Source: an uncultured Mucilaginibacter sp. (GTDB taxonomy: Bacteria; Bacteroidota; Bacteroidia; Sphingobacteriales; Sphingobacteriaceae). Taken from it: DNA of 64,000 bases. Shown here piece by piece: positions 18,686-26,127 of the stretch. The DNA lies in the NCBI RefSeq assembly GCF_913773635.1, contig NZ_CAJYGQ010000007.1, positions 302,807-366,806 of the forward strand, read 5' to 3'. The number at the start of each line of letters is the position of its first letter. Position 1 is the stretch's first letter. The notes beneath the pieces were generated by a model. That model did no database searches. It was not told where the DNA came from and worked only from the letters and a program-made list of their open reading frames with translations. The translations under genes were made by a program, and so were the position numbers.

Positions 18686-19456
18686 TTAAGCAACAAAAGG
18701 TGCAAAAGTTGGAAGCTCTCTATAAATTTGCCCATTTAGTTCACATCCTCCTTTGGCATGTTGTGGATGCTCTTTATCAATAGTCGGGTCTAATGGGTTA
18801 TTGTTATACTTAGGTTTACCCCATTGTTTGAAGAAGAAAGGTACACCGTGTATCAAACATTCCTTACGAATACTCTCAATCCACTCATATTTAATTGGTC
18901 TTGCCCCATGTCCTGACTCACCACCAACAATTACCCAATCAATATTATTTAATTGTAGATTATTAACAGGGCCAATTAGAGGTTCAATTGAAAGAAATTT
19001 CGTTTTCGCCTTTATTTGGCTTAAATCATTGATTCGAAAGGAATATTTTTCATTTTCTACTGACACGCCCATCCATATATTGGGAGTCCAGTTTAGTTGA
19101 TCTGCAATCTCAAAAAGTCTATCCGAACGTTTTGTAAGTACTTGATATATATGTTGCGGAGTATCATTCATGACCGCAAATACGGCTTTGATAAATTCTA
19201 AAGGAATTTCATCATGGAATAAGTCACTCATTGAGTTTACAAACACAATCTTAGGCTTTTTCCAAGTGTATGGGATGTTTAGCGTCTCGGGGTGAATACG
19301 TATTTTAAATCCATCTCTATACTTTTCTTGTCCCATCGCTTTAAGCCGTCTTGACATTACTTCTGCATAGCAAAATTTACATCCTGGGCTAATTTTTTTG
19401 CATCCAGTCACAGGATTCCAAGTCAATTCTGTCCATTCAATTGAAGATTGTGCCAT
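18686..19456 (-). CDS. Three-Cys-motif protein, phage Gp37/Gp68 (DUF5131) family
   Basis: 256 residues of the Gp37/Gp68 family, the three-Cys-motif partner of TcmP. The N-terminal signature SSIEWTELTWNPVTGC leads into C19-x6-C26-x2-C29 followed by Tyr-Ala-Glu, a cluster that resembles the iron-sulfur site of radical SAM enzymes. Further family segments are VFVNSMSDLFHDEIP, YQVLTKRSDRL, WMGVSVEN, LSIEPLIGP and VIVGGESGHGARP, which fit a TIM-barrel-like radical SAM core. I start at the ATG at 19454-19456; a TTG two codons upstream is less likely. It follows TcmP closely, so the two are probably one transcript. Reaction unknown. Confidence 0.88.
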   Translation of the reverse strand: MAQSSIEWTELTWNPVTGCKKISPGCKFCYAEVMSRRLKAMGQEKYRDGFKIRIHPETLNIPYTWKKPKIVFVNSMSDLFHDEIPLEFIKAVFAVMNDTPQHIYQVLTKRSDRLFEIADQLNWTPNIWMGVSVENEKYSFRINDLSQIKAKTKFLSIEPLIGPVNNLQLNNIDWVIVGGESGHGARPIKYEWIESIRKECLIHGVPFFFKQWGKPKYNNNPLDPTIDKEHPQHAKGGCELNGQIYRELPTFAPFVA

Positions 19457-19480
19457 ATACAAAGATACTAAAATTATTAG

Positions 19481-20344
19481 TTAGAACATTGATGTTTGCT
19501 CTCCAGAGTATTGTGTTCTAACAATATCCCAAAATGTATTGCCAAGTTTGTCTTTAGAGAAAAAGGCTAAGTGATATAAAAGAACATTCATATTATTCTG
19601 TCGATACCTTACAGCGTGGAAATCCGATGCTTTTGTATATCCTAATTTCTCTAAGTTGGCTTTATATGTGGCTGCTAAAAATTGTGTGAATGATTGATCA
19701 TTTAAGTCAGCTTCTCCTTGATAGCTTGATCGCCAGTTGTTATCATCTAAGAATTTAGCTATAGTCTCATTTGTTGGATTTTGGTATCTCTTTGCATTCC
19801 TTGTAGCTGCCATTCCTGTTGCTATGAGCATAAGTATATCCATTCTATATGCACAAAGCATTTGAACAGTTCTGAAATTGATATTTAAACGAAATGGATC
19901 TATAAAAGCAAAACTTAAAACAGTATTGTTCGATGAATATTTTGGTATTAAGTTTATAATATCTAATATTTTTAGATTACAATCTCCACTGATGAAATGT
20001 GCATCTACATTCGGGTAGTCCCTTTTTACACGTTGCTGTAATGAATTTAATAAATTTTCATCTTCTTCACAAAAGATATATCTTTTAAATGGTATGGTGA
20101 CTGATAATGAAATAAGGGCTCCTGATTTAATAATTCTGTTAGTCTTTTTTATTTTACAGTAGCCACTCGATGCAAACAAATCGATGTAAACTAAATTATT
20201 CCATTTTTTAGACATCGATTTTGTAAAAATCTCAGCATAGTAACCAAGGCATTTATATTTTTCGATTCCCCACTCGCCAACTTCTGGGATTTCAAGGCCG
20301 TCATCCAAAACCTCCTGAATGGGATTAAACGATAATTTATTCAT
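19481..20344 (-). CDS. tcmP: Three-Cys-motif partner protein TcmP
   Basis: 287 residues. The family is known by its co-occurrence with the three-Cys-motif (Gp37/Gp68) protein, here its immediate downstream neighbour. The sequence shows a Rossmann methyltransferase-like order: YIDLFASSG (residues 53-61, motif I), FCEEDEN (91-97, acidic end of beta2), SGDCN (119-123) and FAFIDPFRLN (145-154, motif IV position). A C-terminal region follows that I cannot place. Methyltransferase activity is an inference from these motifs. The gene is visibly AT-richer than the peptidase gene to its right. A perfect 10-bp inverted repeat lies 17 bases upstream of the ATG. Confidence 0.85.
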   Translation of the reverse strand: MNKLSFNPIQEVLDDGLEIPEVGEWGIEKYKCLGYYAEIFTKSMSKKWNNLVYIDLFASSGYCKIKKTNRIIKSGALISLSVTIPFKRYIFCEEDENLLNSLQQRVKRDYPNVDAHFISGDCNLKILDIINLIPKYSSNNTVLSFAFIDPFRLNINFRTVQMLCAYRMDILMLIATGMAATRNAKRYQNPTNETIAKFLDDNNWRSSYQGEADLNDQSFTQFLAATYKANLEKLGYTKASDFHAVRYRQNNMNVLLYHLAFFSKDKLGNTFWDIVRTQYSGEQTSMF

Positions 20345-20360
20345 TAATGCGTGATAAGTT

Positions 20361-20391
20361 TATTTCAATAGTAATTAATATTATTGAAATA
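20361..20391. promoter_or_regulatory. Operator-like inverted repeat upstream of tcmP
   Basis: TATTTCAATA (20361-20370) and TATTGAAATA (20382-20391) are exact complements with an 11-base AT spacer, 17 bases before the tcmP start codon. The position and symmetry suit a dimeric repressor, but no regulator gene is adjacent. Confidence 0.5.
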
Positions 20392-20457
20392 TAGTAAATA
20401 AATATTGCCGTATAATTTTACAATTATGACGCTCTTATGCGTTAAATTTTACAACCC

Positions 20458-20543
20458 GCGTTAGGGATAGCAGCGGAAAGCCACAGTGTAGCATCGCGAA
20501 ACGAGGACTTGCAGCGGATAGCCCGATCCGGAGGGAAACGCCC
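20458..20543 (+). repeat. Dispersed 86-bp repeat, copy A
   Basis: Begins GCGTTAGGGATAG and ends AACGCCC. The reverse complement of 26018-26103 has the same length and matches it along its whole extent with about ten differences by eye. It carries an internal direct repeat of the form GCAGCGGAxAGCC (at about 20471 and 20511). It resembles intergenic repeats seen in other Bacteroidota. Confidence 0.8.
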
Positions 20544-20590
20544 AACTTGGTTTGTGATGAATTGTTGATGAAGTTATGTGCTACTATTGC

Positions 20591-20815
20591 TTGCCGTCAT
20601 TTCGAACGGTAGAGAGAAATCTTTTTGAACTGACAGTCTGAACGCTTTGAAAAGATTTCCCGTTGTCGAAATGGCAAGCGTAATAAGGTAACAGGGTAGA
20701 AACCTTGCCTGTGGGCTGCCTAAACAAGTTCCGCATGACGGTACTCCGAGCACCTTTGCATGCCCTGCTAACTTTGCATGATGAACAAGATTTCTCTTTA
20801 TCGTTCGAAAATGAC
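20591..20815. repeat. MITE-like palindromic repeat with ~30-bp terminal inverted repeats
   Basis: The left end (GTCATTTCGAACG at 20596-20608, then AGAGAAATCTT) is matched by the reverse complement of the right end (20786-20815) with few differences. An inner segment (20649-20677) also complements the left arm, giving a shorter nested hairpin of about 87 bases. No transposase is encoded. Repeats starting GTCATTTCGAACG are recalled as common in Bacteroidota intergenic DNA. Confidence 0.7.
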
Positions 20816-20953
20816 ATATGGGGATAAAAATTCAAAGGCAAATTATTCTGCCCATTCTATAAATACTTAAAAATCCGGTTCCATACAATCCCCGCCTCCC
20901 TGAAACGGCACCCGGCATCCGATCACCTGCTACACACCTCCGGCCTCACACTA

Positions 20954-20982
20954 ACACACACACACACACACACACACACAAC
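20954..20982. repeat. (AC)n dinucleotide microsatellite
   Basis: An uninterrupted run of 14.5 AC units ending 82 bases before the ATG of the prolyl oligopeptidase gene. Runs this long are rare in bacterial chromosomes and prone to slippage. Confidence 0.95.
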
Positions 20983-21064
20983 CGGTGGCTCATTTGCTTT
21001 CTTCCCTCAAAATCATTTATTTAGCTGCCTGCCTTAATCTGTACATCAACAAAAACCCGTTGTT

Positions 21065-23185
21065 ATGGTTAAAAACTATTGTTTATTACTTACGGCTGCC
21101 TTGTTTTGCGGCCACACCTACGCTCAACGCATGAACATTAAACCTGCCCCATACCCGCAAACCAAAAAGGGAAACGTTACCGATACCTATTTTGATACCA
21201 CCGTGCCCGACCCTTACCGCTGGCTGGAAGACGACCGCGCCGACGATACCAAGGCCTGGGTGCAGGAACAAAACAAGGTTACGCAGGCTTACCTGGGTCA
21301 AATTCCTTTCCGCGAAACCATACGCAAGCGCCTGGAAACGCTGTGGAACTACGCCAAGTACAGCGCGCCGTTTAAGGAGGGTGCTTATACGTATTTTTAC
21401 AAAAATGATGGCCTGCAGGCCCAGGCGGTGCTGTACAGGCAAACCGAGGGTGGTGAGCCCGAAGTGTTTTTAGACCCGAATAAATTCAGTAAGGATGGCA
21501 CTACCTCGCTGGCCGGAATATCGTTTAGTAAAGACGGTAGTTTGGCGGGCTACCAGCTATCGGGCGGGGGCAGCGACTGGACCAACGCCGTAGTGATTAA
21601 CGCGCAAAACAAACAGGTAATAGGCGATACGCTGAAAGATGTGAAGTTTTCGGGCATTGCCTGGCGCGGTAACGAGGGCTTTTACTACAGCACTTACGAT
21701 AAGCCGAAGGAGGGCAGCCAGCTATCGGGCATGACCGACCAGCATAAACTTTACTGGCACAAACTGGGCACCCCGCAAGCGCAAGACAAGCTCATATTTG
21801 GCGGTGCCGAAACGCCGCGCCGTTACATTAGCGCCTACTTAACCGAGGATGAACGCTTTTTGGTAATTACGGCGGCCAACTCTACCACCGGCAACGAGCT
21901 TTACATACAAGACCTGAGCAAACCCGGCAGCGCCATTGTAAACGTGGTTAACAATATGGACAATGTGCATTACGTGGTTGATAACGTAGGCAGCAAGCTG
22001 TACATTCATACCAACCTGTACGCGCCAACCTACCGACTGGTAACGGTAGATGCGGCCGATCCGCAGAGTGGGAAGTGGAAAAACCTGATTGCCAAAGGGG
22101 CCAACGTATTGGAGGTTAGCACGGCGGGCGGCAAACTGTTTGCGCATTATTTAAAAGATGCTACAACGCTTATTCAGCAATACAACATGGATGGCAAGCT
22201 GGAACATGCAGTAACTTTGCCGGGTGTGGGCACTGCGTCGGGCTTTAGCGCCAAAAAGGAGGATAAGGATATTTATTACACGTTTACCTCGTACGTGTAC
22301 CCAAGCACCATTTTTAAGTACAATGTGCAAACCGGGAAATCGGACGTGTATAAAAAGTCGGGCGTGCAGTTTAGCCCCGAGTTGTACGAAAGCAAGCAGG
22401 TGTTTTATAAATCGAAGGATGGTACGAAGGTGCCCATGATTATTACCTACAAAAAAGGGGTGGTGTTGAACGGTAAAAATCCTACACTGCTGTATGCCTA
22501 CGGTGGTTTTGGAGTGAATTTAACGCCATCGTTCAGCACATCAAACATTGTACTGCTGGAGCAGGGCGGCATATACGCCGTACCCAACCTGCGCGGCGGC
22601 GGCGAATACGGCGAAACCTGGCACAAAGCCGGCACTAAAATGCGTAAGCAAAACGTGTTCGACGATTTTATTGCTGCTGCCGAGTACCTGGTAGCCCATA
22701 AATACACCAGTAAAGAATACCTCGCCGTTGCTGGCGGCTCGAACGGTGGTTTGCTGGTAGGTGCCACCATAACCCAGCGCCCCGAGTTATGCCAGGTTGC
22801 TTTCCCGGCAGTTGGTGTGATGGATATGCTGCGCTACAATAAATTTACGGCCGGTGCAGGCTGGGCTTACGATTACGGCACAGCTGAGGAAAGCGAAGCC
22901 ATGTTTAAATACTTGTACCAATATTCGCCCTACCACGCACTTAAACCGGCCAGCTACCCGGCAACCATGGTAACCACCGCCGATCATGACGACCGCGTGG
23001 TACCCGCACACTCCTTCAAATTTGCCGCCCGCCTTCAGGAAATGCAGAAAGGCCCGGCCCCAACGCTAATTCGTATTGAGACGAATGCCGGTCACGGTGC
23101 GGGCAGGTCAACAGCACAAATAATAGGGCAGGAGACGGATAAGTGGGCGTTTATGTTTGTGAATATGGGGATGGAGGTGAAGTAG
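21065..23185 (+). CDS. Prolyl oligopeptidase family serine peptidase (S9A)
   Basis: 706 residues. Signal peptide 1-~20, so the enzyme is exported, probably periplasmic. An N-terminal seven-bladed propeller region (about 90-440) precedes the alpha/beta-hydrolase domain. The catalytic triad can be placed by motif: Ser559 in GGSNGG, Asp642 in DHDDRVVP and His677 in AGHGAG. The N-terminal motif DPYRWLED is a family hallmark. It should cut short peptides after proline. The gene is clearly more GC-rich than the tcmP module to its left. An (AC)n microsatellite and dispersed repeats lie directly upstream. Confidence 0.95.
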   Translation: MVKNYCLLLTAALFCGHTYAQRMNIKPAPYPQTKKGNVTDTYFDTTVPDPYRWLEDDRADDTKAWVQEQNKVTQAYLGQIPFRETIRKRLETLWNYAKYSAPFKEGAYTYFYKNDGLQAQAVLYRQTEGGEPEVFLDPNKFSKDGTTSLAGISFSKDGSLAGYQLSGGGSDWTNAVVINAQNKQVIGDTLKDVKFSGIAWRGNEGFYYSTYDKPKEGSQLSGMTDQHKLYWHKLGTPQAQDKLIFGGAETPRRYISAYLTEDERFLVITAANSTTGNELYIQDLSKPGSAIVNVVNNMDNVHYVVDNVGSKLYIHTNLYAPTYRLVTVDAADPQSGKWKNLIAKGANVLEVSTAGGKLFAHYLKDATTLIQQYNMDGKLEHAVTLPGVGTASGFSAKKEDKDIYYTFTSYVYPSTIFKYNVQTGKSDVYKKSGVQFSPELYESKQVFYKSKDGTKVPMIITYKKGVVLNGKNPTLLYAYGGFGVNLTPSFSTSNIVLLEQGGIYAVPNLRGGGEYGETWHKAGTKMRKQNVFDDFIAAAEYLVAHKYTSKEYLAVAGGSNGGLLVGATITQRPELCQVAFPAVGVMDMLRYNKFTAGAGWAYDYGTAEESEAMFKYLYQYSPYHALKPASYPATMVTTADHDDRVVPAHSFKFAARLQEMQKGPAPTLIRIETNAGHGAGRSTAQIIGQETDKWAFMFVNMGMEVK

Positions 23186-23214
23186 ATTATAAAGCGGTTA
23201 AGCATGGCATCTAC

Positions 23215-23727
23215 CGCTTCTGAGCCGCGGGGGCTCTTTGTTCTTTTTCTTGATAAAAAGAACAAAAAATCAAGTCACCTCTGCGATGCTTCGTTTGTCG
23301 CACTGCCCCATGCTGCAAAGCGGGGCGGCACCACGGGCTTTTTATCTTTTGCCCTGCTTCGCTCGCTCTTAGGCATGCGCTTCAGCAAAATCTAAGAGGC
23401 CCTATCCAACCGCACAGCCCATCTTGTGCTGCCCCGCTTTCGGCCCGAAGCTGGTAGGTGACGAAGAGGGAGGAATGTAGAAGGGCTAAAGGCGAAAGGT
23501 CACGGGAGAGAAAAGCGTAAGAAAAGGCCCAAAGTTGCGACGCAACTTCGGGCCTTTGTACTGTTTAAAAGGAGCGCGGGGCTTCCACAACGCCCGGCCG
23601 GGAGCTGCCTGTGCGTAGGGAGGGTTCGTGGTGGATAGGCCTTTTGGTTCTTTTGTGGCTATGACAAAAGAACAAAGCCTCCGCGGCGAATGAGCGGAAA
23701 GCGACGGGCTCGCCAACTTTACTAACC
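23215..23727 (+). repeat. Long dispersed element, copy 1 (terminal inverted repeats)
   Basis: Shares long stretches with 30018-30465 in the same orientation: both begin CGCTTCTGAGCCGCGG and end near GCGGAAAGCGAC..TAACC. The left end (GCCGCGGGGGCT then TTTGTTCTTTT) reappears inverted at the right end (AAAAGAACAAAGCCTCCGCGGC), giving terminal inverted repeats of about 24 bases. Internal hairpins include GTTCTTTTT/AAAAAGAAC near 23239-23262 and 23647-23673. A copy-specific long hairpin at about 23524-23556 (core AAGTTGCG/CGCAACTT) looks like a terminator. Short ORFs inside it are not credible genes. Confidence 0.75.
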
Positions 23728-23745
23728 ATCACGCCGCCGCGATAA

Positions 23746-25905
23746 TTACGGCATCTTCTTCAACCCTTCCCATTTCACCTTCCAACTCCCATCCTTAGGG
23801 AACCCCGGATTTTCACCCTTACTACCATCCCAACCAGCACACATCATGGCTACAGCGGTTAATAACCCACCGTTACCGGGCAGATACAGGCGCAGGCGGT
23901 CGTCCTGGTAGTTGTGGCCGTTAACAAGGTATATATTAGTGTGGATATTCATAAACAAAGCATCAACCGCTTTATCAGGTTTTCCTAAACGGCCAGCCGT
24001 CATGGCTACCATCGGGAAGTCCCAGCCCCAGGTGTCTTGCCAGTCCCAAGTGTTCCAAACCAGGTCGAAGGTTTTGTTCATTACGCCCAGGTCAAGACGT
24101 TTGTTGTAGGGCACCATGCCAAGTGAACCCAGTACCGAGGGATGGTCGGTTTTGTATTTAGGGTTGGTGTACGAGTCGGGAGCGCTTTCGGTGGCCAGGT
24201 AAACGCCATCAGCCTGCGGCAGGGCCGATAATTTTTGCATTACGGCATCATACTTTTTATTGGGTTGCATACCCAGGCGTTTGCGCCATTGCTGGGCTGT
24301 TTGGAGCGCCCAGTACCAGTATTGCAGTTCGTAAGTTGGGTTAAATGTATCTTCGGCATTATAACGCTCCTGTGCCGGTATAACGCCTTTGCCTAAAATA
24401 TAGCGGTCTTTATCCTTTTCGTAATATGGGAACGATGCCATGAAATCTGCAGTGGCCAACACATTCTTTTTATAAGTGGCAAGCGTTTTGGCATCGGGGT
24501 GAGCGCGGTACGCCAGTTCGGCAAAGTAAATATAGTGCGGCTGCTGCCAAATTAGTAGCGCGCCTACCGATGATGGACTTTCGTTGCCATCGGGGTCGGT
24601 CATTTTTTGCCAGCGGGCACCTTCGTAACCCTGGCGTTTGGCAATTTTAACAGCGTTCTCGTACACATGGTCGTACCATTTCATGCCTTTTTCCAACAGT
24701 TGCTCGCGTCCCCAAAGAGCAAAGTGAATGCCGTGCCACCAGTGCATTTCGAGGTGCGGTTTGCCGTACCAGCTGTTGTAGGTAAGGCCTGTTTCCTGCG
24801 GAGGTTGCGACCCTGCACACTGTATTTTGGTAAGATATTGGGAGAGTATCACACGGCGCTCCAGTTCCTTGGCGCGCTTATCAGTGCTGCCGGCAAAATC
24901 TACCGCACCGCCGCTCATCCAAAAGGCTTTCCAGTTTTGTATGCTGTTGGCATCAACCGCTGCAAAGGCTGGCAGGGTAGCTTGTTGTGTTTTGCTGAAC
25001 AAACAGCTAAACTGTAATGTGTTGCCACCTTTAGAGGTTAAAACAAAATCATGAGCCGCTACGTTTTTAACCGTTGCCGCGCCGGTCCAGGCCAGCTCGG
25101 CGTAATAAGCATTGGTATCTAACTGGTGCTTGATCACCGCCATTTGCCCGCCATTTTTAACCAATGATGATGTATGCTTACCTGCGTTTTTGTAGTTAGT
25201 TGCCACATCGGCCCATTCATTAGTAGGGAACGGAAAGCGCAAACGCACCTTTAGCCGCCCTTGCTTAACCAGGTCCGACTGTATATTAAATGCCAGTAAA
25301 TCCTGCTGCTGGTGCGAAACTGTGGTTACCTTAACCGGCACGCCATCAAACGTAAACGAGCTGGTAATTTCGCCCGTCCATAAATTAAGGGTTTGATTTA
25401 TGTTTTTTATGTCGGATGGTTTAGCTTCACTGCCATCTTTTTTGGTGAGCAGCAAACCCAAATTACCTAGCTGCAAACGGTGCACATTTTGCCTGAACCA
25501 TTCTGTTGCCAGCTTAGCACGCTCAGGGGTTTTAAGTTGAACCATATAACTCACCTTGCGACCGTTAAGCATGTAATCCTTTAACGATTCCTCGGGCTTC
25601 AAGTTCATCGTATCCTTAAAGCTATGCCAGCCCCATTCTGATTGTGTACCCAGCGGCACGCCCCTCTCATACTTTAGCGGAAATGTTTGCATGCCCGTAG
25701 CATCAACCGTGTACGCAAATTTGCCGTTACCTACCGATAGCGACGACAACGAGTCGATGGCCTTCACCACCACATTATGGCGCTTCACCAGCTGCTCGCG
25801 GTTAATACGCTGCGCCTGTGTAGATGCGGCCGCCGCTATACAGCTTAGGGTGAGTAATATGTTTTTTAGGTTCTTCATATTGGTTTTATTCATTGGGCTG
25901 CTCAT
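23746..25905 (-). CDS. Exported GH65-like (alpha/alpha)6-barrel glycosidase
   Basis: 719 residues. The signal peptide is most convincing from the Met at codon 10 (ending at 25878; MKNLKNILL...TQAQ), so the true start may be there. An N-terminal beta-sandwich (~30-320) precedes a helical barrel with segments HWWHGIHFALWGREQ, NPTYELQYWYWAL, WDWQDTWGWDFPM and LPGNGGLLTAV. These resemble the GH65/six-hairpin glycosidase group, including eukaryotic glucosylgalactosyl-hydroxylysine glucosidases. Substrate not assignable. It follows the DUF4450 gene on the same strand, with repeats in the 222-base gap. Confidence 0.65.
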   Translation of the reverse strand: MSSPMNKTNMKNLKNILLTLSCIAAAASTQAQRINREQLVKRHNVVVKAIDSLSSLSVGNGKFAYTVDATGMQTFPLKYERGVPLGTQSEWGWHSFKDTMNLKPEESLKDYMLNGRKVSYMVQLKTPERAKLATEWFRQNVHRLQLGNLGLLLTKKDGSEAKPSDIKNINQTLNLWTGEITSSFTFDGVPVKVTTVSHQQQDLLAFNIQSDLVKQGRLKVRLRFPFPTNEWADVATNYKNAGKHTSSLVKNGGQMAVIKHQLDTNAYYAELAWTGAATVKNVAAHDFVLTSKGGNTLQFSCLFSKTQQATLPAFAAVDANSIQNWKAFWMSGGAVDFAGSTDKRAKELERRVILSQYLTKIQCAGSQPPQETGLTYNSWYGKPHLEMHWWHGIHFALWGREQLLEKGMKWYDHVYENAVKIAKRQGYEGARWQKMTDPDGNESPSSVGALLIWQQPHYIYFAELAYRAHPDAKTLATYKKNVLATADFMASFPYYEKDKDRYILGKGVIPAQERYNAEDTFNPTYELQYWYWALQTAQQWRKRLGMQPNKKYDAVMQKLSALPQADGVYLATESAPDSYTNPKYKTDHPSVLGSLGMVPYNKRLDLGVMNKTFDLVWNTWDWQDTWGWDFPMVAMTAGRLGKPDKAVDALFMNIHTNIYLVNGHNYQDDRLRLYLPGNGGLLTAVAMMCAGWDGSKGENPGFPKDGSWKVKWEGLKKMP

Positions 25906-25944
25906 TTTTGAGCAGGTGTTTGTTTTATTCTATTTTAACTGTCG

Positions 25945-25972
25945 TGCTGAACTTGTTTCAGCATCCCACGTG
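25945..25972 (+). repeat. Short palindromic dispersed repeat (TGCTGAA...TTCAGCA)
   Basis: TGCTGAA and TTCAGCA around a 5-base loop, within GTCGTGCTGAACTTGTTTCA. It resembles a short repeat recalled from many Bacteroidota intergenic regions. It lies in the gap between the two glycosidase-like genes and only one copy was found in this window. Confidence 0.45.
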
Positions 25973-26017
25973 CATATTCACTCATTCAGTCCATCACGCA
26001 TTCACTCATTAAAACTT

Positions 26018-26103
26018 GGGCGTTACCTCCGGCCCGGGCTATCCGCTGCAAGTCCTCGTTTCGCTCCGCTGCACTGTGGGCTTTACGCTTCTATCCCTAA
26101 CGC
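26018..26103 (-). repeat. Dispersed 86-bp repeat, copy B (inverted relative to copy A)
   Basis: The reverse complement begins GCGTTAGGGATAG and ends AACGCCC like copy A at 20458-20543, with the internal GCAAGTCCTCGTTTCGC block conserved. It sits between the two glycosidase-like genes, 24 bases beyond the stop of the DUF4450 gene. Confidence 0.8.
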
Positions 26104-26127
26104 AAACTTCGGCGTGATGGGTGATTA

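Noticed and set aside
20584..20841. 85-residue minus-strand ORF
   Set aside because: It runs through a palindromic MITE-like repeat; no evidence of selection for protein.
23204..23716. Short ORFs inside the long repeat elements (also 29987-30292)
   Set aside because: They translate repeat sequence, differ in frame between the two copies and lack any gene-like feature.
25981..26012. Short direct repeat ATTCACTCATT as a possible array
   Set aside because: Only two copies a few bases apart and no regular spacer pattern.
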